A DNA stretch of 59,656 nucleotides, from assembly GCF_014596525.1 (NCBI RefSeq), contig NZ_MSJP01000050.1, positions 1 through 59,656 on the forward strand, given 5' to 3'. The number at the start of each line of letters is the position of its first letter. Position 1 is the stretch's first letter. The translations under genes and the position numbers were made by a program. A model generated the notes under the pieces. That model saw only the letters and a program-made list of their open reading frames with translations. It was not told the origin of the DNA and did not search any database. Positions 8,169 to 16,995 of this stretch are shown here, in pieces. This stretch comes from Streptomyces sp. CBMA291 (lineage in GTDB: Bacteria; Actinomycetota; Actinomycetes; Streptomycetales; Streptomycetaceae).

Positions 8169-8528
8169 GGGGCCGATCACCTTAGACGCAGGTGTCGTGG
8201 CCCTCATCGGCGACCCGTCTGCCCCCCGACGCGGCGGATCGTCATGGGAAGAGCATGCCGGGTGGCGATAAACGAACGATGAACGCACAGGCCACACGGA
8301 CGGTACGGGCCGGGTGACCCCACCGGGCCCACCCGGATCGGGCCCCTTCTCCCCAGGGACAAGCAGGGAGAACGCCCCTGCGAGGGCCCCGGCCCCGGTC
8401 CAGGACGGCTCCGCCCCGCAGGGGCGTACGTGGCCGAGACCGGTCCCCTGGGACGGCAGGGGCTACGGGGGCACGGGGGCGTACGGGGCGGGGCCCCGGC
8501 CCCGGGGGTCACCCCGCAGCCCGCTCCC
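8169..8528. other. intergenic region, no gene seen
   Basis: It lies between the upstream side of the 71-aa gene and the 3' end of the SARP gene. It contains a lower-GC patch (about 8260-8290, gataaacgaacgatgaacg) that may be the core promoter of the small gene. No frame with a credible start and codon bias was found. Confidence 0.4.
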
Positions 8529-11500
8529 TCACGCCGCGTTCGCCGGGAACAGCAGTGCCCGTACCTCCGCCGCCTCCGGGACTCCCAGTTCCTCGTAGAT
8601 GCCGAGCGCCTCCCGCCAGCAGACCAGCGCCCGGCCGGTCTGTCCGATGCCGAAGAGCGCCCGGCCGAGCACCGTCAGGACGTTCCCGCGCCGCCACTCG
8701 CCCCCGATCCCGCGCAGCACCGTGAGCGCCATCTCCGCGCCCGCCGCCGCCTGCGCGTGCCGGTGACCTGCGAGGTCCACCTCCGAGAGGCGGAAGAGGG
8801 TCATCCCCTCCCAGAGCCGCTGCCGGCTGTCGGCGAAGACGCCGAGCGCCTCCCGCAGTTGCTCGCCCGCGGCGGCCAGCTGGTTGTCCTGGGTGAGGGC
8901 GAGCCCCAGCGCGTACCGCCCGTTGGCGCCGCGCAGCGCGTGCCCCATCGCGTCGTAGATCGCGGTGCCCTGCCGGGCCAGCGCTATGGCGCTCGACGTG
9001 CGGTCGGTGGCCAGGTGGATACGGGAGAGGTTGCACAGCGCGCTCGCCTCGCCCGGCTGGTCCCCGATCCCCCGGAACCGCTCGATGGCCTCGGTGAAGC
9101 ACCGCTCGCCCTCCGTGAAGCGGTTCTGGTAGAGCGCGATGATGCCCCGCGCGTTCGCCGACCAGCAGGCGGGGACGGGGTCGCCCGCCCGCTCCGCGTG
9201 CGGCAGCGCCCGCTCGGCGTCGTGGTCGGCCTCCTTGAAGCGGCCCGCCGTGTGGTGGACCCCGGCGAGGACCATGAACGCGCGGCCCCCGGCCCGGTCG
9301 TCGCCGAGCGCCCGCGCGGCGTCGCGGACCACGGCCCCCGTCGCCTCGAACTCGCGCGAGTTCGCCCCCGATTCGCCCAGGTCGAGCGCGGCCCACAGCA
9401 GGTCCACGCCCCGCCGCAGGGTCCCGGGGGCCGTCGCGGCCTGCCGGACGCAGGCGAGCAGGCAGTTGGCCTCCGCGTACAGCCAGTCCTGGGCCGCGTG
9501 GCGGTCGGTGAAGGTGAGGCCCTCGTGGGTGGTGGGCTCCAGGTGGTCGACGAGCTTGTCGCCGGGGCGCTCGATGGCGTAGACCCGCGCCGCCGTCGAC
9601 AGATAGAAGTCGAGGAGCCGGGAGAGCGCCGCCGCCTTCTCGGAGGGCGGCTGCTCGTCGCGGTCGGCGCACGCGCGCGCGTACAGCCGGACCAGATCGT
9701 GGTACCGGTACCGGCCGGGCGCCGCCGACTCCACCAGGGAGGTGTCCACGAGGGCTTCGAGCAGGTCCTCCGTGTCCCACAGCGGCAGATCGAGGACGGC
9801 CGCCGCAGCCGCGAGCGACATGTCCGGTCCGTCGGCGAGGCCGAGCAGCCGGAACGCGCGGGCCTGCGCCGGTTCCAGCTGTCCGTAGCCCAGCTCGAAG
9901 GTGGCCTTCACCGCCAGGTCGCCCGCCTGGAGTTCGTCGAGGCGCCGCCGCTCGTCCGCCAGCTTGGCCGCGAGCACGGAGACCGTCCAGGTCCTGCGGG
10001 CCGCGAGCCGGGAGGCCGCGATCCGGATGGCGAGCGGCAGGAACCCGCAGGCGCCGACCACGTCGAGGGCCGCCTCCCGCTCGGAGCGCACCCGCTCCTC
10101 GCCGACGATCCGGGTGAAGAGCTGAAGGGCCTCGTCCGGGGACATCACGTCCAGGTCCACCAGATGGGCGCCGGCCAGGTCGACCATCCGGATACGGCTG
10201 GTGACCAGGGCCGCGCAGCCCGCCGTGCCGGGCAGCAGCGGGCGGATCTGGGCCGCGTCCCTGGCGTTGTCCAGGAGGACCAGGACCCGGCGCCCGTCGA
10301 GCGTCGAGCGGTAGAGCGCCGCCCGGTCCTCAAGGGATTCGGGCACGGCGGAGTCCGGGGTGCCGAGCGCGCGCAGGAAGGAGCCGAGGACGGTCTCCGG
10401 GGACGCGGCGGCCGAACCGGCGCCCTGGAGGTCCACGTACAGCTGTCCGTCGGGGAAGTGCGGCCGGGCCTCGTGGGCGACGTGCACGGCCAGGGTCGTC
10501 TTGCCGACGCCCCCGATGCCCGCGAGCGCCGACACGGCCATGACGTGCCCCTCGGCGCCCGCGAGCCGGGTGCTCAGCTCCCGTACGAAGGCGGCGCGGC
10601 CGGTGAAGTCGGGGACGGTCGCCGGGAGCTGCGCGGGCCGGGCGACGGGCGCCGCCGCCGGGGCCGCCTCCTCGACGGGCCGGGCCAGTTCGGCGTCGGC
10701 CTGGAGGATGCGCTGCTGGAGCCGGGAGAGTTCGGGGGTCGGGTCGACGCCCAGCTCCTCGGCGAGCAGACGGCGGGTGTCGGCGTACACGGCGAGCGCC
10801 TCGGCCTGCCGTCCGCTGCGGTACAGGGCCAGCATGAGCAGTTCCCGCAGCCGCTCGCGCAGCGGCTGCGCGGCGGTGAGCGCGGTCAGCTCGGAGACGG
10901 CCTCGGCGTGCGCGCCGATCTCCAGGTCGATGTCGAGCCGGGACTCAAGGAGCGTCAGCCGCCATTCCTCCAGGCGGGTCCGCTGGGTCTCGGCGTACGG
11001 GCCCGGTACGGAGGCCAGCACCTCGCCGTCCCACAGGTCGAGGGCGGTGGCGAGCCGGTTTCGGGCCGCCGCCCGGTCCCCGGCGGCCCGCAGCTTCTCG
11101 GCCTCGGCGGCGAGTTCCTGGGCGTCGGTGACGTCGAGGGCGGCGGCGGAGGTCCGCAGGGCGTAGCCCCCGGACTCGCTGACCAGGACCTCGGGCCCGA
11201 GGGCCTTGCGGAGCCGGGAGGCATACGTCCGGACGGCCGCGAGGGCCTGCGAGGGCGACTCCTCGCCCCAGAGGGCGTCGATCAGCTCGGCGGCGGTGGC
11301 GGTCCGCCCGCCGCGCAGCAACAGGGCGGCGAGCAGGGCACGCTGCTGCGGGGACCCGGTGGACACGGACGCGTCCCCGCGCCAGGCCCGGACGGGCCCG
11401 AGCACGGAGAACCGGAGGAGAGCGGGGACGACGGGGCTCTCCGTGGGGTTCTCCGTGGGGTTCACCCTGGGGCTCTCGGTGGCGCGCTCGACGGCGGCGG

Positions 11501-11852
11501 GGGCTGTGGCGACAGCCTCATCCGGCGCACTGGCCTCATCCGGCGCACCAGCCGCAACCGGCGCATCAGCCTCATCCAGCACACCAGCCACAACCGGCAC
11601 ACCGGCCTCATCCAAGACACGGGCCCCATCCGCGACACCAGTCCCGTTCGGCGCACCGGCCCCGCCCGGGGCAGCGGTCCCATCCGAGACAGCACCCGTC
11701 CCGCGCTTACCACCCTTCACCTCGGCGTCATCCCCGGCATGGCCGGAATGCGACCCCGTACCGGCCTTGTCGGCCGCCTCGTGCGCCGGGGCCGCCGCGC
11801 CCGTCCTCGGAGCCCGCTGCACCGGAACTCGCGGCCCGTTCTCACGGTCCAT
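8529..11852 (-). CDS. AfsR/SARP-family regulator with NB-ARC and TPR domains
   Basis: A 1107-aa protein with the AfsR architecture. An OmpR-type winged helix lies at about 146-240 (LLRFSVLGPVRAWRG onward). A BTAD helical domain follows (about 245-390, ending LGVDPTPELSRLQQRIL). The NB-ARC ATPase has Walker A GIGGVGKTT (445-453) and Walker B RRVLVLLDNARD. A helical sensor follows, then C-terminal TPR-like repeats (about 760-1107). Such proteins activate antibiotic or developmental genes in response to ATP and phosphorylation. An unusual 140-residue Ala/Asp/Pro-rich N-terminal tail precedes the DNA-binding domain and is built of degenerate 15/30-bp repeats. The start ATG has GGGGAG upstream. 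It is divergent from the amidohydrolase. Confidence 0.93.
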   Translation of the reverse strand: MDRENGPRVPVQRAPRTGAAAPAHEAADKAGTGSHSGHAGDDAEVKGGKRGTGAVSDGTAAPGGAGAPNGTGVADGARVLDEAGVPVVAGVLDEADAPVAAGAPDEASAPDEAVATAPAAVERATESPRVNPTENPTESPVVPALLRFSVLGPVRAWRGDASVSTGSPQQRALLAALLLRGGRTATAAELIDALWGEESPSQALAAVRTYASRLRKALGPEVLVSESGGYALRTSAAALDVTDAQELAAEAEKLRAAGDRAAARNRLATALDLWDGEVLASVPGPYAETQRTRLEEWRLTLLESRLDIDLEIGAHAEAVSELTALTAAQPLRERLRELLMLALYRSGRQAEALAVYADTRRLLAEELGVDPTPELSRLQQRILQADAELARPVEEAAPAAAPVARPAQLPATVPDFTGRAAFVRELSTRLAGAEGHVMAVSALAGIGGVGKTTLAVHVAHEARPHFPDGQLYVDLQGAGSAAASPETVLGSFLRALGTPDSAVPESLEDRAALYRSTLDGRRVLVLLDNARDAAQIRPLLPGTAGCAALVTSRIRMVDLAGAHLVDLDVMSPDEALQLFTRIVGEERVRSEREAALDVVGACGFLPLAIRIAASRLAARRTWTVSVLAAKLADERRRLDELQAGDLAVKATFELGYGQLEPAQARAFRLLGLADGPDMSLAAAAAVLDLPLWDTEDLLEALVDTSLVESAAPGRYRYHDLVRLYARACADRDEQPPSEKAAALSRLLDFYLSTAARVYAIERPGDKLVDHLEPTTHEGLTFTDRHAAQDWLYAEANCLLACVRQAATAPGTLRRGVDLLWAALDLGESGANSREFEATGAVVRDAARALGDDRAGGRAFMVLAGVHHTAGRFKEADHDAERALPHAERAGDPVPACWSANARGIIALYQNRFTEGERCFTEAIERFRGIGDQPGEASALCNLSRIHLATDRTSSAIALARQGTAIYDAMGHALRGANGRYALGLALTQDNQLAAAGEQLREALGVFADSRQRLWEGMTLFRLSEVDLAGHRHAQAAAGAEMALTVLRGIGGEWRRGNVLTVLGRALFGIGQTGRALVCWREALGIYEELGVPEAAEVRALLFPANAA

Positions 11853-12068
11853 CGCTCCCCCTGCCGTACCGCAACCGCTGGTTTAGCCCTGCACAGTCTG
11901 CCTTGTCCGGAGGGGGTGCGTCAGCATCAGGTCAGCCTTACCGGGGCCGGATGCGGGGGAGTACGGGAGCCCGGCGAGGCCGTCCGCGGGGTCGGTGAAG
12001 GCCCCGTCGAGGCCGTGCGGACGGGCCTCCGGCCGGGTCGCCCGGGACCCCGATCCACCGCACGATAG

Positions 12069-12104
12069 CTGACGGGTCGTCAGTTCGGCGCTAACGTGAA
12101 GCAT
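12069..12104 (+). promoter_or_regulatory. operator-promoter of the amidohydrolase gene; likely leaderless
   Basis: CTGACGGGTCGTCAG (12069-12083) is a perfect 6-3-6 palindrome of the same family as at 5.9 kb. Its CTGACG works as a -35, followed by a 17-bp spacer and TAACGT (12092-12097). The ATG at 12105 starts seven bases after the -10, so the transcript would begin at or next to the initiation codon. Confidence 0.7.
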
Positions 12105-13325
12105 ATGGAGACCTTCCCGGAGATCATCTCGGTGGACGACCACACCGTGGAGCCCCCGCACGTCTGGCGGGACCGGCTCCCGTCCCGGTACCGCGACACC
12201 GGCCCCCGGATCGTCCGCGCACCGCTGAAGGAAATGTCCTTCCTCGGCGGCAGATTCGCCCCGGTCATGGGGGAGAAAGGGGACGAAGGGCCGATAGGGG
12301 ACTGGTGGGTCTACGAGGACCTGCGCCGCCCCCTCACCCGGCTCGACACCGCCGTCGGTCTCGATCGCGACGAGATACGGCTTGAAGTGATCACCTACGA
12401 GCAGATGCGGCCCGGCTCGTACGCCGTACCCGAGCGGCTCGCCGACATGGACGTCAACCATGTGCAGTCCGCGCTCTGCTTCCCCACCTTCCCCCGCTTC
12501 TGCGGCCAGACCTTCACCGAGGCGGCCGACCGTGACCTCGGGCTGCTCTGCGTCCGCGCGTACAACGACTGGATGGTGGAGGAGTGGTGCGGGCCCGAGG
12601 CCCGGGGGCGGCTCGTCCCGCTCACCCTCGTCCCGCTCTGGGATCCGGAACTGGCCGCCGCCGAGGTGCGCCGCAACGCCGCGCGCGGGGTGCGGGCGGT
12701 CGCCTTCTCCGAGATCCCGCCGCACCTCGGACTCCCCTCGGTCCACACCGACCACTGGGACCCCTTCCTGCGCGCCTGCGACGAGACCGGCACGGTCGTC
12801 GCCATGCACATCGGCTCCTCCAGCCGGATGCCGTCCACCTCCGCCGACGCCCCGCCCGCCGTCGGCTCCACCATCACCTTCGCCAACTGCTGCTTCTCGA
12901 TGGTCGACTGGCTGATGAGCGGCAAGTTCGAGCGCTTCCCGAACCTTCGGATCATGTACGCGGAGGGACAGATCGGCTGGATCCCGTACATCCTGGAGCG
13001 CGCCGACATCGTCTGGGAGGAGAACCGGGGTTGGGGCGGGGTCGCGGACAAGGTGCTGCGCCCGCCGTCCGAGCTGTTCGCCGGGCACGTCTTCGGATGC
13101 TTCTTCGACGACGCCTTCGGGCTGCGCAACCTTGACGCGATCGGTGTGGGAAATGTCCTGTACGAGACGGACTACCCGCACTCGGACTCCACTTGGCCCA
13201 AGTCCCGCGAGGTCGGCGAGGCACAGATGGGACATCTGCCCGCGGACACGGTCGAACGGATCGTCCGGGGCAACGCCATCGACCTCCTCGGCCTCACCCC
13301 GGAAGGTCTCTGGCCCGGCGCGTGA
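12105..13325 (+). CDS. amidohydrolase family protein (Amidohydro_2)
   Basis: About 406 aa. Motifs are ISVDDHTVEPPHVW at the N-terminus (metal-ligand region), VAMHIGSSSRMP in the middle (ligand His), a YAEGQIGWIPYIL segment, and YETDYPHSDSTWP near the end with the catalytic Asp/His. This is the decarboxylase/hydrolase branch of the metal-dependent TIM barrels (ACMSD-like), which act on ring carboxylates or strained rings. The ATG at 12105 is chosen over a GTG at 12096 because there is no Shine-Dalgarno and the promoter geometry suggests a leaderless mRNA. The operator links it to the CoA-ligase and luciferase-like genes. Confidence 0.9.
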   Translation: METFPEIISVDDHTVEPPHVWRDRLPSRYRDTGPRIVRAPLKEMSFLGGRFAPVMGEKGDEGPIGDWWVYEDLRRPLTRLDTAVGLDRDEIRLEVITYEQMRPGSYAVPERLADMDVNHVQSALCFPTFPRFCGQTFTEAADRDLGLLCVRAYNDWMVEEWCGPEARGRLVPLTLVPLWDPELAAAEVRRNAARGVRAVAFSEIPPHLGLPSVHTDHWDPFLRACDETGTVVAMHIGSSSRMPSTSADAPPAVGSTITFANCCFSMVDWLMSGKFERFPNLRIMYAEGQIGWIPYILERADIVWEENRGWGGVADKVLRPPSELFAGHVFGCFFDDAFGLRNLDAIGVGNVLYETDYPHSDSTWPKSREVGEAQMGHLPADTVERIVRGNAIDLLGLTPEGLWPGA

Positions 13326-13382
13326 ACCAGCGCGTAGGCCGGTCGCGTGGGCCGGTCCGTAAACCGGCGCGTGAACCGGCGA
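13315..13382 (+). repeat. 12-13-bp degenerate tandem repeats across a stop codon
   Basis: About five units of the form CCGGCGCGTGAA/CCGGTCGCGTGGG run through the stop codon of the amidohydrolase gene and into the following gap. Confidence 0.65.
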
Positions 13383-13515
13383 CCCTCGCCCCATCTACCC
13401 CACTTCCCCCAACCGCCCCAGCAAAATAGATTCTTCGTACAACCTCTCGCTTCCGTCGGCAGTCCTTTCGGGTGAGGGCGCGGCACGCGCCCATCGCCCC
13501 GGAAGGGATCGCACC

Positions 13516-15729
13516 ATGCACCATTCGTCTCGCCGGCGGCTGACCGCCGCCGTCGTCACCGTGCTCGCCGTCACCCTCGGAGCGGGAGCTGTGACCGGAT
13601 CGGCCTGGGCCGCGTCCGCCGCGCCCGGCGCCTCCGCCGTCGCCGCTCCCGCCGCCGTCACGAGCACCCCGGCGCCCGTCCCGTATCCGAAGGACTCGCC
13701 GATCCTCGGGGCGGGGGTGACGGGCTTCCTCACCCGGCCCGACTCCGAACGGCCGTCCCCGCCGCACTGGTCGCTCTTCGGGGACGGCTCCGGGCAGGAC
13801 GTCCGGGACTCCGCCGAGCTGCGGTCCACCCGTACCGACGACTTCCTGGTCAGCCGGTCCGTCTCCGGTGTCACCCAGCGGAACATGACGACCTCGGCCA
13901 CCTTCGAGGTGCGCACCGGTCCCTCCGACGTCTACGTGGGCTCGGCGGCGGACGCCGTCTTCACCCGGACCACGGCGGCGGACGGCGGCCAGGTGCTGAC
14001 GCGGCACACGAAGCGGGACGGCGACGTGCCCGTGACGGGCTTCCCGGCGGGCGCGTCCGGCTTCGCGGTCGGCCCCGGCACCGTCGATCACGCCCTGGTG
14101 ACCTTCACGTCCGGCGGAACCGCCCGGTGGGGCCTGATCGATCTGGCCGCGGGCACCGTGGGCGAGCTGCGGGTGCGGCCCCCGGCGGCCACCGGTCACG
14201 TGGCCGTCTCCGCGACCCGTGTCGTCTGGACCGAGGGCGGGGACACCGACCCGGTCAAGGTCGTCCTCCTCGACCGGGCCACCGGCGCGACCCGGCAGCT
14301 TCCCGTCCCCTCCGGGCGGGCGAGCCTCAAGGTCGGTCTGGTCGGCGGCTGGGTCGTGTACGGCGAGCCCGGCGCGCTCTCGCGCGGCACCACCCTGCCG
14401 TTCGACGCGTTCACCGCGTACCACCCGGGCACCGGGGCCAAGGTGCCGCTGCTCGACCACCTCACCTCGGTCGCCGCCGGTCCCGACGGCAGCCTGTACG
14501 CGCGGGGCGGCACCGTCGCGGGGGGCGAGGGGCTGTACCGGATCGCGAGCACGGGCGACGAGCGGCCGACGGCCGTCAAGGTGGCGACCACCGGCGAGCC
14601 CACCAAGATCGTGATCGGGGCGTCGCGGGTGCCCTCGACCCTGCGTCTCGCGGACTCCGGCGAGAAGGCGTCGCTCGGCTGGGATCTCTCCCGGAGCACC
14701 GCGCGGGTGAAGATGACCCTGCGGCACACCGGCACCGGCAAGACCTACGTCGCCTACGAGGACCACCCGGTCCGGCCCGCCGTGACGTTCCTCTGGCCGG
14801 GGCAGGTCCAGGGCACGGGCGGCGCGGCGGAGGCCGCGCCCAACGGCGCGTACACCTGGGAGCTGAGCGCCGCCCCGCTCAACGGCATCGGCCCCACCGC
14901 CGTGGCCAGAGGCTCCTTCACGGTGGCGCGCGGGGTCCAGCCGCACGACCTGAACGACAACGGCACCCCCGACCTGCTGATGCGGGACGCGTCCGGCCGT
15001 CTCGTGCGCGAGGACACCTACTACAGCCCGTACCACCAGGACGGCAGGCTGGTCGGCGGCGCGGCGCGGACCTCGCTCGGCGGCGGCTGGAACGTCTACG
15101 ACCGCATCGAGGCCACCGGCGACCTCGCGGGCTCCCCGGTCGGCGACCTCGTCGCCCGGGACAAGGCGGGCGTCCTGTGGCTGTACCAGGGCACGGGGAA
15201 GGGCGGCTTCGCGCCGCGCGTCCGGGTCGGCGGCGGCTGGGGGGTCTACGAGCGGCTGGCCGGCGGCAGCGATCTGACGGGTGACGGCAGGGCCGACCTC
15301 GTCGCCGCCGACAAGCAGGGCGTCCTGTGGCTGTACAAGGGGACGGGCGACGCCAAGGCGCCTCTCGCCGCCCGCAAGAGGATCGGCGGCGGCTGGGGCG
15401 TCTACAACGACCTCGTCGCCACCGGGAACCTCGGGGGCGCCGCCGCCGGAGACCTGGTCGCCCGCGACAAGGCCGGTGTCCTCTGGCTGTACCTCGGCCG
15501 GGGGGACGGCACCTTCGCCCCGCGCGTCCGCGTCGGCGGCGGCTGGGGAGCCTTCACCCAGCTCGTCGCGGTCGGCGACGCGAACGGCGACAAGCGCCCC
15601 GACCTGCTCGCGATGAGCCCGGACGGGAACTATCTCTACCAGTCCACCGGAAAGTGGGCCGTTCCCTTCAAGCCGGGGGAGATCGCACAGGTCAGTCGCC
15701 CGTTCGGCGGCGGGCAGCTCATCGGCTGA
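13516..15729 (+). CDS. secreted VCBS/FG-GAP repeat protein
   Basis: A 737-aa exported protein. Residues 1-33 are a signal peptide (basic MHHSSRRR, hydrophobic core, AWAASA cleavage region). Residues 34-460 are beta-rich with propeller-like strands (TVDHALVTFTSGGTARWGLI, GLYRIASTG) and a fibronectin-like stretch (KVKMTLRHTGTGKTYVA region). From about residue 475 there are four FG-GAP/VCBS repeats of about 53 residues with calcium-type loops (DLNDNGTPDLLM, DLTGDGRADLVA, DANGDKRPDLLA) alternating with IGGGWGVYN. The ATG follows GGAAGGGA. The function is unknown; the type is common among Streptomyces surface or matrix proteins. The catalytic residues of a hydrolase were not seen. Confidence 0.88.
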   Translation: MHHSSRRRLTAAVVTVLAVTLGAGAVTGSAWAASAAPGASAVAAPAAVTSTPAPVPYPKDSPILGAGVTGFLTRPDSERPSPPHWSLFGDGSGQDVRDSAELRSTRTDDFLVSRSVSGVTQRNMTTSATFEVRTGPSDVYVGSAADAVFTRTTAADGGQVLTRHTKRDGDVPVTGFPAGASGFAVGPGTVDHALVTFTSGGTARWGLIDLAAGTVGELRVRPPAATGHVAVSATRVVWTEGGDTDPVKVVLLDRATGATRQLPVPSGRASLKVGLVGGWVVYGEPGALSRGTTLPFDAFTAYHPGTGAKVPLLDHLTSVAAGPDGSLYARGGTVAGGEGLYRIASTGDERPTAVKVATTGEPTKIVIGASRVPSTLRLADSGEKASLGWDLSRSTARVKMTLRHTGTGKTYVAYEDHPVRPAVTFLWPGQVQGTGGAAEAAPNGAYTWELSAAPLNGIGPTAVARGSFTVARGVQPHDLNDNGTPDLLMRDASGRLVREDTYYSPYHQDGRLVGGAARTSLGGGWNVYDRIEATGDLAGSPVGDLVARDKAGVLWLYQGTGKGGFAPRVRVGGGWGVYERLAGGSDLTGDGRADLVAADKQGVLWLYKGTGDAKAPLAARKRIGGGWGVYNDLVATGNLGGAAAGDLVARDKAGVLWLYLGRGDGTFAPRVRVGGGWGAFTQLVAVGDANGDKRPDLLAMSPDGNYLYQSTGKWAVPFKPGEIAQVSRPFGGGQLIG

Positions 15730-15744
15730 CGCCCGCAGGAACGC

Positions 15745-15809
15745 CCGGAGGCCGGGCGGTCCGGCCGGGGCGCCCTGGAAGGGGACGCCCCGGGACGCCC
15801 GGCCTCCGG
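15745..15809 (+). terminator. long hairpin terminator
   Basis: A 14-bp perfect outer stem (15745-15758 with 15796-15809) holds an inner GGGGCG/CGCCCC stem. It lies 16 bases after the stop of the VCBS-repeat gene. Confidence 0.75.
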
Positions 15810-15847
15810 CGGCAGCGCACCCGGAACTCCCCTCCCGCATCCCTTGC

Positions 15848-15905
15848 CTGATGGAACGTCAGCCGTGAGCATGGCCCGGCCCGCGCGCGTATGACACTCC
15901 GTCAG
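15848..15905 (+). promoter_or_regulatory. two CTGAY-type operators upstream of a luciferase-like gene
   Basis: CTGATGGAACGTCAG (15848-15862) and ATGACACTCCGTCAG (15891-15905, one arm imperfect) have centres 43 bp apart, about four helical turns. They end 22 bp before the start codon, so they should lie in or beside the promoter. No clear -35/-10 pair could be assigned. Confidence 0.65.
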
Positions 15906-15927
15906 GCAAGGTTCCGAGGAGGTCCCC

Positions 15928-16845
15928 ATGGTGGTCTACGGGATGCAGCTGCCCGTCCAGTCGCAGTCCGTCCTCTACGCCGAGCCCTGGGAGGCGGCGG
16001 CGGGCCCCGCCGATCTGCTCGCCGTCGCCCGCGCCGCCGAGGCCCACGGCTTCGACTACCTCGCCTGCTGCGACCACGTCGCCATCCCGCGCGACCTCGC
16101 CGGGGCGATGAGCACCGTCTGGTACGACCCCGTCGCCACCCTCTCCTTCCTCGCCGCCGCCACCACGCGGATCCGGCTCCTCTCGCACGTCGCCGTCGTC
16201 GGACTGCGCCACCCCCTGGTCACCGCCAAGGCCTACGCCACGCTCGACCACCTCTCCGGCGGGCGGCTCGTCCTCGGGGTCGGCGCCGGGCACGTCCGGG
16301 AGGAGTTCGAGGCGCTCGGCGTGGACTTCACCCGCCGGGGCGCCCTCCTCGACGAGACCGTAGACGCGCTGCGGGCGGCCCTCGGGCCCGAGGAGTACCC
16401 CGAGCACGCGGGCGCGTTCTTCGCCTTCAGGGAGCTGGGCCAGCGCCCCCGGCCCGTGCAGCGCCGGGTCCCGCTCTGGGTGGGCGGCTCCTCCCCGGCG
16501 GCCGTGCGCCGCGCCGCGCTCAAGGGCGACGGCTGGCTGCCGCAGGGCGACCCGCGCGAACGGCTCGCCGCGCGGATCGCCACCCTGCGACGCCTCCGCG
16601 CGGACGCCGGGATCGCCGAACCCTGCACCGTCGGCGCGATCACCGAACCGCTCTACGTCGGCACGCCGGGACATCCGGTCGGCCGCCGCACCCTGAGCGG
16701 CCCGCCGCAGGAGCTGGCCGCCTCCCTGCGCGCGTACGGGGAGATGGGCGTGGACCAGATCCAGGTGCGGTTCCGCTCCCGGAGCCTTGCCGAACTCCTC
16801 GACCAGATGGCGGCCTTCGGCGCCGAGGTCGCCCCGCATCTGTAG
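15928..16845 (+). CDS. luciferase-like (LLM class) F420-dependent oxidoreductase
   Basis: A 305-aa single-domain TIM-barrel of the bacterial luciferase superfamily. Typical segments are AHGFDYLACCDHVAIP, the TTRIRLLSHVAVVGLRHPLVTAK strand-loop, and LDHLSGGRLVLGVGAGHVREEFEALG. The last is the cofactor-binding stretch seen in TIGR03619-type F420 enzymes. GAGGAGG precedes the ATG by a good distance. It probably oxidises or reduces an organic substrate with F420; an FMN enzyme cannot be excluded. Two operators upstream tie it to the same regulon as the acyl-CoA ligase. Confidence 0.88.
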   Translation: MVVYGMQLPVQSQSVLYAEPWEAAAGPADLLAVARAAEAHGFDYLACCDHVAIPRDLAGAMSTVWYDPVATLSFLAAATTRIRLLSHVAVVGLRHPLVTAKAYATLDHLSGGRLVLGVGAGHVREEFEALGVDFTRRGALLDETVDALRAALGPEEYPEHAGAFFAFRELGQRPRPVQRRVPLWVGGSSPAAVRRAALKGDGWLPQGDPRERLAARIATLRRLRADAGIAEPCTVGAITEPLYVGTPGHPVGRRTLSGPPQELAASLRAYGEMGVDQIQVRFRSRSLAELLDQMAAFGAEVAPHL

Positions 16846-16883
16846 GTCGGGTCCCGTGTGACGGCCGTCCCCGACCACCCTTT

Positions 16884-16961
16884 CTGATGACTCGTCAGCT
16901 CTTGACGGGTCCGGCCCGCGGTGCGACAGTCGGGCACATCGAGAATCTGATGGGTCGTCAG
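16884..16961 (+). promoter_or_regulatory. promoter bracketed by two CTGAY-type operators
   Basis: CTGATGACTCGTCAG (16884-16898) and CTGATGGGTCGTCAG (16947-16961) flank a possible promoter TTGACG (16902-16907), 17-bp spacer, GACAGT (16925-16930). Centres are 63 bp apart, six helical turns, which is suited to looping or to cooperative occlusion of the RNA polymerase site. Confidence 0.7.
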
Positions 16962-16995
16962 GTTCCATGGGAGACGACGAGGACGGTGAACCCCC

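Noticed and set aside
8430..12068. A 1212-codon plus-strand frame
   Set aside because: It is the antisense shadow of the SARP gene caused by GC3 bias; the minus-strand product has complete known domains.
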